64,000 nt of DNA from Favolaschia claudopus (lineage: Eukaryota > Basidiomycota > Agaricomycetes > Agaricales > Mycenaceae). Position numbers and translations under genes: made by a program. Below the pieces are notes generated by a model. It did not search any database, was not told where the DNA came from, and worked only from the letters and a program-made list of their open reading frames with translations. Positions within the stretch are counted from its first letter, which is position 1; each line of letters begins with the position of its first letter. Shown piece after piece: positions 47,661-61,277 of the stretch. The DNA lies in the NCBI GenBank assembly GCA_037176885.1, contig JAWWNJ010000045.1:1054001-1118000 (forward strand), given 5' to 3'.

Positions 47661-49783
47661 ATGTCGACAAACCCCCAAGTACGCCCATAGCCCACTCAAA
47701 TTCATCTACAGGAACTGACGCTCTCATCGCCAGCCTCGGCGTGCTGCTGGACGCACTACCCGCAATACAGCACTTAAAGATAACGAAAACGCAAACGCAC
47801 GCCCTTCACGAATTAATACACGCGCGAAACCACTATCTGTGAACGTCGCCGCCGCTGCCACCAACGTCAACGGCGTCTCCACCCGCGCAACAGCGACAAC
47901 GGCCGCTTCAAGAGCAAAGACCGGTCTCGCTGCTGCTTCCGACTCAAAGCCTGATGCTCCTGTTGGGAAGAGGAAGCGCGAGGTACTCGGCGAGAACACG
48001 GCGGTGGCGGGCAACAGGTCCAAGAACCAGATTACCAAGGGCAAGGAGAAGGAAGGCGTCGTCAAGAAGGACAAGCTCGATGCTGCCACCGGGAAGCCGA
48101 CCACAGTACGGACAACTCGCCAGCCTTTGCGCGTCGTGGCTGGCAAGGGCCACAATACCGCCGTCGACGATGCTGAGCTCGATGGCAAGCTGGAGGTCAG
48201 GGAAGATCTGCGCGTCGATGAACACGCCATGCTCGTAGATCTCCCTCCCCAACCCGCCTTGCCTGTAGCTCCTGTGCGCAGGTCTCTTGTCGCCGGTGAG
48301 AACACCTCTGTCGCCACTCGCCACTCCACCGCTGCCCCCCGCCGGCGATCAACCCGCTCTACCGTAATCGCTCTCCAGCAGCTCGAAGATGAGGTTGATG
48401 TCGAGGACGACCGTGCTCACAAGCGGCGCAAGACGTCCTCCGACTTCCCTGAGCAGTCTGAGGAGGACCCCGCCGTACTCGAAGAGGCGCGGTTACAAGC
48501 AGAGGAGGAGCTCATTGCGGCACGAATTGCGGCTGAGCTCGACTCTTACGCCAACGACGAGCCAGAAGCAGACCCCGAAACCTCTCCCTGGGACGATCTT
48601 GACGCCGACGATGCTGACGACCCCGTAATGGTCAGCGAGTATGTTACCGACATCTTCCAGTACCTCAAGCAGGTCGAGGTATGTTTTTTGTAATGTTATC
48701 TTGTTTCCGCCTTTCTAAAAGCACGTCACAGTTGACGACGATGCCCAACCCCAACTACATGTCGAGTCAGACTGAACTGGCATGGAAGATGCGTGGCGTC
48801 CTCAATGACTGGCTCATCCAACTACACGTCCGCTTCCGCCTCCTCCCCGAGACTCTCTTCCTATGCGTGAACATCATCGACCGCTTCTTGTCGGCGCGTG
48901 TCGTATCCCTCGCCAAGCTACAACTCGTCGGCGTGACGTGCATGTTCATCGCCGCCAAGTTCGAGGAGATCGTCGCCCCGTCAGTCATTCAGTTCCAGGA
49001 AATCGCCGAGGGGACGTACACCGAGTCTGAGATCTTGCAGGCGGAGCGATATGTGCTCAAGACGCTCGACTGGAACCTTAGCTTCCCCAGCCCCGTTCAC
49101 TACTTGAGGCGGATCAGCAAAGCGGATGACTATAATCTGCAGGCTAGGACACTGGGCAAATATTTAATAGAGATCGCCTGCTTGGAGTGGCGACTCATCG
49201 CTGCCCCCGCCTTCACTGCTGGCAGCGGCAGCGATTTGGCTTGCCAGGATATCGCTAGGCGATGAGAACTGGGTATGTTGTGTCGACTATGTGTCTCTAT
49301 GAATTTTACTCATCGAGTGGCAGACCCCGAATCTGGCCCACTATTCGTCGTACCCTGAGAGCGCTTTGCTCCCGACTGCGAACTTGATGTTGAACTACAT
49401 CTTGAAGCCCACTCGCCACGAATCGTTCCACCTCAAATATTCGGGCAAAAAGTTCTCCAAGGTATGTATCTTCGCTCGTTAGCTGCCGATATTCAGCTCT
49501 AACACATGCACATCAGGCCAGCGTTTACATGCGCCAATGGGCCCTCGAACGATGGGAGGAGAATACTCTCGTCGACCTTCCCGCTGAGCTCGCCCAAATC
49601 AAGGCCGAAATCAGGGCCGAGCGCGTTCATGAGCAGGTTCGGTTAGAGCAGGAGGAGCTGCGGCGGGAGAAGGAGGCGGCGGAGCGGGCTGAGCGGCGGC
49701 AGAAGATCCGGGGCTCGATGGCGCTAGTGTCGAGCAGGTCGTCCACGCAGCGGGTAGCATCGGGGAGTGGCGCGGCGCGGTAA
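47661..49783 (+). CDS. B-type cyclin
   Basis: The start MSTNPQ is spliced to ALKDNENANARPSRI. The N-terminal ~280 residues are disordered and carry a perfect destruction box RRSLVAGEN (RxxLxxxxN, near 48276-48302), which marks it as an APC/C substrate. The cyclin box follows: YMSSQTELAWKMRGVLNDWL, FLCVNIIDRFLSARVV, GVTCMFIAAKFEEI, YVLKTLDWNLSFPSP. The C-terminal cyclin fold (LAHYSSYPESALLPTANLML) is followed by a Glu/Arg-rich helix. It should bind Cdk1 and drive mitosis. A single missing C in the CCCCC run at 49204-49208 throws the frame after WRLIAAP; restoring one base recovers the conserved segment and the following exon. In an essential gene this argues for sequence error. Confidence 0.88.
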
Positions 49784-50889
49784 ATGTATGGGAGAGAGAG
49801 GGATGCAGTATCTATTGGCCCCCTTCGAACCGCAAGTCAATCTCAACCTATCATCGTAACCACAGCCTATCCTCCCATCCTCCCCCCATGTGCATGGCAT
49901 CGCATTCATCATCATCATTCACCATCCACTTTCAATCTACCACTTGTAACCCAAGCCACAAAACACCATTGTTGTCCTTTTGTGATATGTTTATTCCATC
50001 CATCCATCATAGTTTCCCTTTTCTTTTCTTCTTTCTCCCCATATTCGCCTTTCGCCGTGCACTCCTTCACCACCATACCATTGCCCTCTTGCCAGGCTAC
50101 CTCCCGGCATGACACGACTTGCAGCAGTAACAGCCTAACCGCCGATACGATACGATATAACAACACCTCGTTCCTGGTGTGCCTTCTTTCCCGCCAACCA
50201 AACTCCAAATGCTCTCCTGTCCGTCTGCTCGATTTGTTCTTTGGCTCTTTTTGTACCGGTCCCCATTACGAAGTCAATGGTTTCTTAGTTACTCAAATAA
50301 TGGACGTATGAAAATTAAAAATGCTTCCCGTCGTGTATGAATAGTCTCGTTCATGTATTCCTCTTGCCGGTGTTCGTGCGGCTTGACGCTGGCAATATAC
50401 GTCGGGTTTGAAAGGAAAAGTTATTGCGAAAGTAAGAGTGCATAAGGACGCTCTGTTATGTTCCATGGGCTCTCGCCGACTAACGATGCTAGAAATTGTT
50501 CAACAGGTTGCTGGGAATTTGATTCTTGGCCGAGCGAACTACGGATACAATAAGTCCGTCAAGTTTACATGGATCTAGGTATGTGCGTATCAAACCGGGG
50601 AATGTGCCTCATCGCATTTACTGCTTTGACCGCCGATATCGGGATGAGATGAACTATCCCGGTGTGATAGAGGTTTGGGGTACCCCGGTAATGATTGCCT
50701 GAGTCTACTTCCATCCTCAGTCTTTTCCCTCGTCGATTCCTTCGGTTTCCTCTACGGCAATTTGTCTCGATTTAGATCTGTGTGCTACTTCCGATTTCAG
50801 CCGGAGATGCTTGAGTTTAGACATGATCCAGACACTGTGGCTTCGGTAGTATCTCCGCAAGAACGGTTCCCGAAAGCCAGACATTCGCC
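49784..50889. other. Cyclin 3' flank, no gene seen
   Basis: C/T-rich UTR-like sequence (49830-50100) and then unstructured sequence with short frames only. Confidence 0.5.
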
Positions 50890-51830
50890 AATTCTCTCGA
50901 CGACGGATCTCGAATGTGGACATTCCACAAATCACTGGTCAGTAGCGACCTCCTCTTCACCAGAAACGAAATTGCAGTCGTAAGCGTTCAGTATGTTGCC
51001 CCAGATCGCCAAGTCAGGATGTACCCAGTCAGATTGGTTACTAGGTGTAACGATCCTGGTGAAGTCTCGCCGTAAGTGCATCGGGTTCGCAAGTCGATGA
51101 TTGCCGGAGGCCAGAGCAAACCGTCGTCCCAAATAGATGCGAGACGATCCGCATGGTCTCGGATAGTTATCAGAGCAACTATGGCACGCAGAAGGGCTAC
51201 GATGCGTTCTCCGTTTTCTTCACCTGTACAGCGGGGAGGGGAGGGAGCCGGTCGACTATCAGGTAGATAGCGGTATGTTGTCCTGCGGAGAACTGCGATG
51301 AGGGCGACGATGCACGGAAGGCGATACTGAATAAGCAGGCAGGTGGGAAGGAAGCGGTGGCCTAATGGTGCTTTGCCATGATGACTTCTGCGGTACGCCC
51401 CCGTTCCGAAATCAAAGCGAAATCGATCTGCGGGAGCTTCTCACCGGGGTGGTGGGGGAAAAGATTAGCAGGTTGAAATATAAGAAAAGATCCAGGCTGT
51501 CGAGAATCGCAGATATGTTTCGCGGAGAAGCAGCGCCAGACGATAGAATATAGCAGTGGGGTGATTCTCGTGCAACAATACGTCGACCATCGCGTTCAGA
51601 ATACGGCTGTCAGCTTCTTCTGGGGGTTCTTGCACCGGAAATAGGGCCCCACAGAATCTGCCGGCATGAAGCGATTCATGAGTCTGGTCGAAGGAAATGG
51701 CTGCAGTTTGAAAAGGCAGTTGAGAAAGCTTGAATTGTCGAGGTGAGGGCAAGCGGGAACCATCGTTCTAGCGGAATGTAGCGCCACGAAAGAGCCTTCA
51801 GTGGCCAGATGATATAAGATAAATTCTATC
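50890..51830 (-). pseudogene. Decayed copy of the unknown gene at the right edge
   Basis: Minus-strand fragments in several frames match the gene at 62820-63993. These include YIPLERWFPL near 51750, PPEEADSRILNAMVDVLLHENHPTAIFYRLALLL near 51545-51650 (quoted in part), the YLIVDRL piece near 51240, ITIRDHADRLASIWDD near 51140-51180 and AIWGN near 51010. Frame breaks and stops lie between them. The order and strand are the same as in the better copy 12 kb away, so it is a dispersed duplicate that has decayed. Confidence 0.6.
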
Positions 51831-51840
51831 TTTGACTATC
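51811..51840. promoter_or_regulatory. GATA cluster upstream of nitrite reductase
   Basis: GATA (51811), GATAA (51818-51822) and two TATC sites (51827-51830, 51837-51840) lie within 30 bases, about 540 bases before the nitrite reductase ATG. A further GATAA is at 52152. AreA/Nit2-type GATA factors activate such genes; the link here is inference. No gene is seen in 51841-52377. Confidence 0.35.
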
Positions 51841-52377
51841 ACTCCTGGCGGTAAAGTAATTTACCTACAGGCCGTTCTTGCGGAATTTCGACAGACCAAG
51901 ATCGCCAACGAGTCTTCATATGCTCGATGTACCCAATGGCTTCAAGTTTACTAGGTTCGAGACTGTCGGAGGCGGAAACTGGCCAAAATTCCACAGATTT
52001 GGGACCTTAAAGTCATCAGAAAGACGAGCCGCTATCCCAAGCCTCTTTCTTAACTTACTTGTCGTCCATCGGCGTTCACTACTTATTGCACAAAATGCTG
52101 CAATGCAAACGCAAGGTTAGAGCTAAAATCAGCCATCAATCACCAAGCTGCGATAAACAAGCGGCTGGACTCGGACCGGTGGACTGTTGCTTCGCAACTT
52201 CCTTTCCAACTCTTTTGAACCCGATCTCCCAAAAATGCTTCGCACGTCTGTGCTGAAAATAGCTGAAGATTTCGATTCCGGGCACTCTCGGGGTAAGGCG
52301 CCGTAAGAAACGGCTATTGAAGTTACTTAAGAACTGCCGAACGCGTCGCATTCCAACATCCCTCGTCTGCGCTTGCC

Positions 52378-55300
52378 ATGAACTCATCTGAGCCGGAATA
52401 TAACTCGGATTTCACCCAGAATGCTGCTGATAAGGATGAAATCCATTCTGATTACAGGTACACAGGCGATCGGCAAGTAATTTTCGTTGGTACGGACTCC
52501 ACCTCTATGTGGAAAGCTCATGCTGAAATGCTGTCGTCAAAGCCGGGCTCGGGATGGTTGGAATTGGTGAGTAGTAATTACGTTTCAGGAGTAATCTAAA
52601 CAATGGCGGTCCATCTTCCAGCGTTCATCGAGAAGATTCTTGCTCTCGATGTGCAGAAGAAGTATTTTGTTGTTACTTGCGGGGAAGAACAGCACTTTGC
52701 GTATAATCGTGTGGGGGAAGTAGATCACTTTTCTGCTCGATCGCGCATTGAATGTACTACAGATTAACGGAATACTTTGAGCATCGCAATGTCTGTCTCT
52801 CCGTATTGGTTTCGTTCCGTATAATGACCTCCCATTCAGATTGAAAATCTATACCTGAATCCACCGTCCTGGTACGCAGCCCAACAACCAGAGGATTTTC
52901 GATACTTTCTTAGTGAAACTGTGACTGCTGTATCACCTCAAGACCACATCATTCACACTTCCAAAGGCAATACCTTCAAATACGACAAATGCATCCTGGC
53001 TACCGGTTCAAGTGCCGGTCTTCCTCCTTATATCTCGCCAGAACAGGCTGCTCGGACAAAGGGTATCTTCGTGTACCGCAACATCTCTGATCTGGATGCC
53101 ATCATCTCGTATGCTGAGAAGGGGACCGTTCAGAAAGCTATCGTAGTCGGAGGGGGATTACTCGGGCTAGAAGCCGCCAAAGCTGTCTACGATATGCCCT
53201 CGTAAGCTTTCTTCCAAATCATCACTGACTCTCCTGACAATTCCTATGCTCCAAAGAGTTCCTGAAGTCGCCATTGTTCATCGTGGAGGTCATTTACTAT
53301 CGCGTCAGGTAGATTCTGACGCGGGCGAGATGATTCTACGACAGATTCAGGGCATGGGCGTCGAGGTTCTAACTAGCTGCTCCCCGATCGGGCTGTTGAC
53401 TCGCCGAGCAGAGGACGATCCCGAATCCGAGGTCTTTGCAGGCTTAGAATTACCTGATGGTGGTTCGATTCAAGCATCCCTGGTCATTTACGCAATCGGT
53501 ATCAAGCCCCGGGACGAGATTGCGAAAGCAAGCGGAATTGAATGTCATTCTAGAGGCGGGATCATCGTCGGAGACGATTTACAAACTTCAGCCAATGATG
53601 TTTATGCTATTGGAGAATGCGCAAGTTGGAAAGGGAACACGTATGGATTAATTGGACCTGGCAGTATGTTCGTACTTTTCGTTTGGATTGATCTAATTGT
53701 TACGACGCACAGTTGAAATGGCGGACATTCTATCTTTCAACCTCACACAAACTGATTCTCATGCACCTCGAATCATGAACGCACCGGACTTGAGCACTAA
53801 ATTGAAGTACATCTGCTTCTGTCGCAGTTTCCGTCCTCACTCAACTTTGTTCAATGTATTTAGACTGATGGGCATCGACGTTGCTTCTTTCGGCGACTTT
53901 TTCGCCGACATGAAATCGATAAATGCTCAAATCCAGGTCGTTTCCAAAGTTGCGGACAAGGCCCTGCCTGCTGTTCAGATTACCATCGATGATACAGTTC
54001 AGCAAGCCCCTACTACAAAGATGCACAAATCTAAAAGTGATGGGCCAATCAAGTGTCTCGTCTACAACGACCCATTTGGTTCAACTTACAAAAAGTACAT
54101 ATTTACGGCGGACGGAAAATATCTTCTTGGAGGTCAAATGATCGGTGATGTTGGCGACTATGTTAAACTTGTTTCGATTGTGAAAAAGAAGGTATGCGCA
54201 CGCCTGAATCCTGATCACGGTGTCGTGAATACAGAACGCATACATGATAGAAAGCACTGGAAACTCCTCCTTCGCAACTGATCATCGGCAGCAAGAAAGA
54301 AGATGCTGGTGGGGATGATTTGGACGATGATGCTCAAGTTTGTAGTTGTCATGTAAGTCATTTTCGTTTGTATCCCTTCCAAGTTGGCCATTCATTTGTT
54401 TTCAATAGAACGTAGACAAGGCTAGAATAGTCAAATGTGTCAAGGAGGAGGGGTGTACAACAATGGCCGACGTTAAAGCAAAAACTAAAGCCGGCACAGG
54501 ATGCGGTGGCTGCATTCCGTTGGTGAGCATCAATAGATCGCCAGCGGTTAAAGTAGATTTAACATTCAAAATTTTAGGTTACTAGTATTTTCAACGCCGA
54601 GATGCGGAAAGCCGGTCATAAAGTGAACAACAATCTTTGTCCTCACTTTGCCATGTCCCGTGCCGACCTATTTGCCATCATTCGAGTGAAAAAACTGCAG
54701 GATTTCGCTCAAGTGATGGCAGATTCTGGACAGGATAAAAATTCCGTGGGCTGTGAGATTTGCAAACCCGCAATTGCAAGTATACTGTCGAGCTTGTACA
54801 ATTATTTCTACACTTGCGCTTGCTTTTCTGACACTGATTCGAAAATTCAACCAGATACAACGAACACATCATGAAGCCGGCTCATCACCAAAATCAAGAC
54901 ACCAACGACAAGTACCTGGCGAACATGCAGCGAAACGGCACATTTTCTGTCATTCCGCGCATTGCTGCGGGCGAGGTGACTCCTGATGGGCTCATTGCGA
55001 TTGGTAAGGTCGCGAAGAAATATGGGCTATATACCAAGATCACCGGAGGACAACGGATTGATATGTTTGGTAACATATTCTTCGAAAAGGATGCCGTTTG
55101 ACTGAGAAAATTCTCGTCAGGTGCTCGAAAGGACGATTTACCAAGTATCTGGGAAGAACTCAATGAGGCCGGGTTCGAAAGTGGGCATGCTTATGGGAAA
55201 TCCCTCCGCACCGTCAAGTCCTGTGTTGGTACAACCTGTGAGCATTGATATGATCGATTCTTAGTTCATCCCTAATTTCTTTTTTGTTCCAGGGTGTCGA

Positions 55301-56843
55301 TATGGCGTCGGTGATTCCGTCGGACTGGCCGTTCAGCTAGAAAATAGGTATAGAGGTGTTCGAAGTCCTCATAAATTCAAGGGCGGGGTTTCCGGCTGTG
55401 TTAGAGAATGTGCTGAAGCTCAAGGGAAAGATTTTGGAATTATTGCGACCGATAAAGGATGGAACAGTACGCATTTTTGTTGTTCAACCCGATCGCTGAT
55501 TCCATATTTTACAGTATTCGTGGGCGGAAATGGGGGCGCGAATCCCGTAAGCATATTGTTGTATACTACAGCATTTTTCTTACTCTGAACGATTAGAGGC
55601 ATGCCGAGCTCTTCGCAAAGGACGTACCACCGACTCAGGTTGTGCGAATCATCGACAGGTATTTGATTCGTTGAGCGTCAACTGATGAAAGCCAATTTTT
55701 CCACAGGTATCTCGCGTACTATATAATGACAGCGGATAGACTGCAGCGCACTGCGCGCTGGATTGAGCAGATGGAAGGCGGGATCGAGGTAAACTCGCTC
55801 TTCATCAGCAGATCAGATCCATTCAGATCATTTTCGCAGAAACTTCGTCGAGTTATTCTCCAGGATGAACTTGGAATTTGTGCCGAACTGGATGCTATCA
55901 TGGATAATCTGGTGAACACCTATCAAGACGAATGGGCTCAAGTTGTAAAAGGTGAAATATTCCGACTTAGGACAGTTCTTGATAATCCGTTCTAAATTGA
56001 ACATTCATAGACCCTGTTAAGAGAAAACAGTTCAAACAGTTCGCGAACACCGATGAGCGGCGTCCACAGTCAGAAATAATCACCGAACGTGGTCAGCAGA
56101 GACCCGCTGATTGGGCAAAGGCGTATCCACCAGTCAAACTGACACAAGATCAATTTGTGACTCCGAAACTGGACTGGCAATGGATGAGTTTGGTGGAAAA
56201 GGCAAATATGATGCCTACAGATGCAGGTACCACTAGCGTTGCGGTTAAGTACGGCGAGACGCAGCTTGCTGTATTTCATGTTCCGAAGCGTGGCTATTTT
56301 GCGACACAGCAAATGTGAGTGAATTCGTTGATGTCTAAATGATGCTCAAATCTAAATTCGCCAGGTGCCCGCATCGGCGGTAAGTAGTTTTTTGCGGAGA
56401 CCGACAGAAAGCTTGAACATTTTGTTCTTTTCAGAGCCTTCGTCCTTGACCACGGCATTGTGGGCGAATCACCGAAGGGAGAGCTCGTACGTGCGCATTC
56501 ATCTACTTCAGGCCGAGATCAACTCGTTGTTTCGTAGTATGTGTCGTGCCCTCTTCACAAACGAAACTACAAGTTCGACTCGGGAGCCTGTCTCACCGAC
56601 GCTGACTACCAAATTCTCACTTTCGAGGCGCGAGAGAACCCAGACAACGAGAACGAGATTCAGATACTCCTTCCCCCGAAGGACGATATTGATGCGATTC
56701 TTGGTACGGAAAAATGGCTCGTGAGACAGGCGCAGTCGGAGGCGTTGGGGTTGAATGCTGCTACACAGGTTGAGATTGTCGCTAATGTGACGCAGGAGGT
56801 AGGGGGAACTGGTTGCGAAGGTGGTGGCGCATTGGCGTGGTAG
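52378..56843 (+). CDS. nii1: Assimilatory nitrite reductase [NAD(P)H]
   Basis: Start MNSSEPEYNSD. The FAD loop reads RQVIFVAGLGMVGIAFIEK across two introns. A second nucleotide loop is AIVVGGGLLGLEAAKA. The BFD-type 2Fe-2S site is CSCHNVDKARIVKC...GCGGC. The sulfite/nitrite reductase part has CVGTTWC and GCVRECAEAQGKD, the four cysteines of the 4Fe-4S/siroheme centre. At the end a Rieske-type domain has CPHRR and CPLHKRN. The enzyme reduces nitrite to ammonium with six electrons. The protein is about 1100 residues, normal for fungal nitrite reductases. At least 15 introns; one near 52716-52762 appears to lack a GT donor. No nitrate reductase or nitrate transporter lies in the window. Confidence 0.93.
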
Positions 56844-57448
56844 ATATTACCATGGGAAATACACGACAGGCATAGGTACCTGTATTCGGGCAGTTCGAGC
56901 GAAATGGTTGGGGAGGGAGGTTAGGATTATGATACATGAGTAGACCTGAGGGGTTCGCAACTCCGGTCCAATTGGGTTGCTTTGCAATTGTGGGCCTTGC
57001 TGGTCTCGCTATCACGAGTCGAGTTGTTTGCCCGCAAAATAGAGGTTCCCAAAATAAGCACCGCGGGGAGTCGACCACGACGCATGTGAGAGATGGCTGC
57101 AGCGATTGGTAGCACTCAACAGCTGGCCAAAAGAGAACCCCACAACGATCGAGTCGATCGACAAAAGGTGGACAAGTCCAAGCAGCTTTGCCAAGTAAAA
57201 TTGGATAAAAAATCGGCGGCCGTTTGAGCTCATCGATCAGATAGCTCAGAAAAGCTAGCGAGAAACCAGGTGGATTTTGTACAAATACAACATAGAATGG
57301 GCCGCAATGAGGAGGGAGCCAGTAGGGAGCCGCAGCAAGCCGCAGCGTGACAAGTGTGACGCTTGCCTTTCGCGGAGCGTGAGAAAATAGGACTTGGACG
57401 CGCGTCGCGTTGCTCTCAAATCTTTCACCACAACTTCGGGGTCACCTT
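56844..57448. other. Intergenic, no gene seen
   Basis: The 3' flank of nitrite reductase and promoter of rpn1. I looked for the proteasome element GGTGGCAAA and did not find it here. Confidence 0.5.
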
Positions 57449-60400
57449 ATGCCAGATTCAACTGACTTTGCCATCCAAGTTCCTTCAGAGGACCCCAAGA
57501 AGAAGGGCGACAAGGACAAGGACAAAGAAGAGGGCTCATCCAAACTCACTAAGGACAGCAAGGACCAAAAAAAGGATGGCAAGGATGCAAAGGAAGGGGA
57601 GGGCGAAGAACTCGTGCGTTTACCGTTTGTGGCTACTTAGGATACGATAGCTCATCTTTGTGGCCAGTCTGAAGAAGATTTGCAGCTCAGGAATGAGCTG
57701 GAGATGCTCGCGGAGCGTCTCAAGGTAGACGCGTAGTTCTTGTCCTCATATTTTTCAATTTTAATGCGATTATTCAGGAATCGAATACAGAGCTCTATAG
57801 ACCTGCTCTGGAGACCCTCCGCACGTTAATAAGAACGTCCACGTCGTCTATGACTTCCGTTCCGAAACCTCTCAAATTTCTGCGACCGCTATATCCCGAT
57901 TTGCAGACTCTTTACGAGTCATGGCCTGCTTCCGACGACAAGGTACGTTTCCCTCGTCTTGCTGCGCACCCATTCTTACTTTTGGACCTTAGTCTCTCTT
58001 TGCGGACATTCTCTCCGTCCTCGCTATGACCTACTCCGACACCCAACCTCGTGGAACTCTGCGCTACCGGCTCTTGGCTTCGTCTTTACGGCCAGAAGGC
58101 TCTCCTCTTGCTGATCCCGGTACATGGGGGCACGAATATGTCCGGCACCTTGCCGCCGAACTCGGGGACGAATACACTTTCCGTGAGACTGAGGTTGACG
58201 ACGCGCCAACACCGGAAGCCGGCAAAGACGCAGCTCCTGAAAAGCCTCCAATGCCCGGTACCATCGACGACCTGCGTTCTTTGGCCAAGGAGTGTGCCGT
58301 CTTTTTGATAGGTCATAATGCGGAACCCGACGCGGTTGATCTGCTCGAAGAGATGGAAATTGTGGACGAGATCGCACAATTGGTAGACGACGATACGTTC
58401 AACCGCGTGTGTCAGTACATGATACGGTGAGCGTAGTTTTTGTCAGTATTTGAGGTCGCTAAATGTATGTAGCTGCGTCAACCTCTTGCCCCCACCGGAC
58501 GACATTTCCTTCCTACGGACAGCACACAAGATATACGTACAGCACCGCAAATTCCCTGAAGCCCTTGCCCTCGCAATACGGCTGGGTGACCCCGCACTCA
58601 TTCGGGAAGATTTCAACGCACCCGGAAACCCGTACGTTTCTGCGCGATACCCTCGTGAACGAATCTGACGCGGTCACAGACTAATGAAACGACAATTAGC
58701 ATTTCTGCTGGCGCGCGCGCAAATTCCTATCGAGTGGCTACGCACCCCGTCCGCGAATCCTGACGAAGAAATTGATATTGAGGACGAATTCCCCGAAGAC
58801 CTGCGAGAGTGTCTTAGCAATACCCGCATGAGCAGTCATTTCCGCGATTTTGGCAAGGAGGTTGGCGTCACTGATCCGAAAAGTCTCGAGGACGTGTACA
58901 AGACGCATCTCGAAAACACACGTACGTCTCCCTATGTTGTTTTGTCCGTGATGCTCAGCTCACCGAAATATAGGACCAAACGCTCTGGCCAACGTCGACT
59001 CTGCGCGCGGAAATCTTGCGGGTACTTTTGTCAACGCGTTCGTGAATGCTGGATTCGGTAACGACAAGCTCATGGTTGAGGCCGAGGAGGGTAACAGTTG
59101 GGTGTACAAGAACAAGGAGCATGGTTGGTTTTCTTTCACCTGCGCGTTCCTCAAAGCTTCATTCTGTTCTAGGCATGATGAGCGCTGCTGCTTCTCTTGG
59201 ACTCAGCTTGTTGTGGGACACCGACATGGGGTTGAGCCACGTCGACAAGTACACCTACTCATCGGAGGAGTACATCAAAGCAGGCGCCCTCCTCGCCACA
59301 GGCATCTTGAACAGCGGTTTGCGCACCGAGGCGGACGTTGCAAAGGGCCTCATTGGGGAGTACGTCGACAACAAGTCCGTACCGCTGAAAACCAGCGCGA
59401 TCATGGGTCTGGGGTTGGCGTATGCAGGCTCGCATCGGGAGGACTTGTTGGAGCTGCTCATACCTCATGTATCGGACGATGGTGTGACGATGGAGATAGC
59501 TAGTCTTGCAACGCTTGCGCTTGGGTTTATCTTTGTTGGGAGCGAGAATGGGGAGATTACGGGGACGATTCTGCAGGTGTTGATGGAGAAGGCGGAGAGG
59601 AATGATGCGGGGCTTGATGAGAAGTGGGCGCGGTATATGGCTTTGGGGCTTGGCCTTCTTTACCTCGGTGCGTTGTTGCGCGGCCTCTTCTTTCGACTGT
59701 CGTTGAGCTGATTTGTGCAGGCCTACAAGATGCATCTGACACCACTATCGAAACGCTCAAAGCGATTGAGCACTCCATCTCGAAAACTGCACAAATCGTC
59801 GTAGAAGCATGTGCTTTTGCGGGCACTGGCAATGTGCTGAAAGTGCAGGCCATGTTACATCACTGCGATGAGCACATCGACATGAAGGAGAAAGAGCCAG
59901 AAAAGGATGAGAAGAAGGAGGAAAAGAAGGAGGAGGCCACAGCTGCGGGTGCGGAAGGCGCCAAGGAGGAGGAGACGAAGCCAACCACCAAGCCTGACGA
60001 TACCTTCCAGGCCTTCGCTGTTATTGCTGTGGCTCTAATTGCTATGGGCGAGGATGTTGGAGCTGAGATGTCATTACGACAATTCCACCATCTGGTAAAG
60101 TTGTACGCTGTCTCTTATGAATGCGCAATTGACCTCTCTCGGTAGATGCACTACGGCGAGCCTATCATCCGTAAATCCGTACCACTCGCTATCGGCCTCG
60201 TCAGCGTTTCCAACCCCCAACTTCCCATCCTCGATACTCTATCAAAATACAGTCACGACAACGACCTGGCCGTCGCGCTCAACGCCATCTTCGCCATGGG
60301 CCTCGTCGGTGCTGGTACCAACAACGCACGGCTGGCACAGATGCTACGACAATTGGCGGGATACTACTATAAAGAGCCTGATTGTCTCTTCATGGTGCGG

Positions 60401-60969
60401 ATCGCGCAGGGGCTCGTTCATATGGGCAAGGGCACGATTGGGCTGAATCCTTTCTTCTCTGACCGGAGTATCATGAGTCGGTCGGCGGTTGCTGGATTGT
60501 TGGCGACGTTAACAGCGTTCACTGATGCGAAGAATTGTGAGTGACTCTCTGCACGACTCATCTTATGTGAGCTGACTCGGTTTGGAAAAGTCATTCTTGA
60601 CAAGTACCACTGGATGCTATACTTCCTCGTCACCGCCATGTACCCCCGCTTCCTGATCACCCTTGATGAGGAACTGAACAGCAAGCCGGTCACCGTCCGC
60701 GTCGGGCAGGTAAGGCGATTTCCATGCACCGGTAATTCTACTCGCACTAACTACGTATCTTCCTACAGGCACTTGACGTTGTCGGCCAAGCAGGCAAACC
60801 GCGCACGATCTCCGGGTTCCAGACGCATCAGACGCCGGTGCGGTTGGCGACGACGGAGCGGGCGGAACTTGCGACGGAGGAGTTCATTCCGTTTGGGCAT
60901 GTTCTTGAGGGCTTTGTGATCTTGCAAAACAATCCTGGGTGGGAGAAGGAGGATAAGATGGAGGTGTAG
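57449..60969 (+). CDS. rpn1: 26S proteasome regulatory subunit Rpn1 (PSMD2)
   Basis: Start [20 protein letters not shown], with a Lys/Asp/Glu-rich N-terminus, then [21 protein letters not shown]. The central PC-repeat toroid is recognisable ([86 protein letters not shown]). A Lys/Glu-rich insert sits near 59880-60000, and the end [21 protein letters not shown] matches the family. The length of about 920 residues is normal. Rpn1 is the base scaffold that docks ubiquitin receptors and Ubp6. About eleven short introns; frames are intact throughout. Confidence 0.95.
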
Positions 60970-61277
60970 TTGATGGCTGCGTCGTTACAATGTTTTGCGG
61001 TAAACATGAAATTAGATTATTCACTCCTAGGTGTTATTGTTATAATACACAGCAGGTAAGAGGAGTCTTTGCAATGTCTGTTCATAGAAGAGTAAAGGTG
61101 GTATGTGTTGACTGTTACGTGAACCTACCGACGCCCAGAAGCGCCTACAATCAGTCTGAAGATTCAAACTCCGATTGTCAGCGCGTTCCTTTCCCTTCAA
61201 CCACTTGCAGACGGCCCAGGACGGCCCCCGCTCCGACTGCTTTAATTCCTTTTCCACCTGAAATACTTCATATAGAT

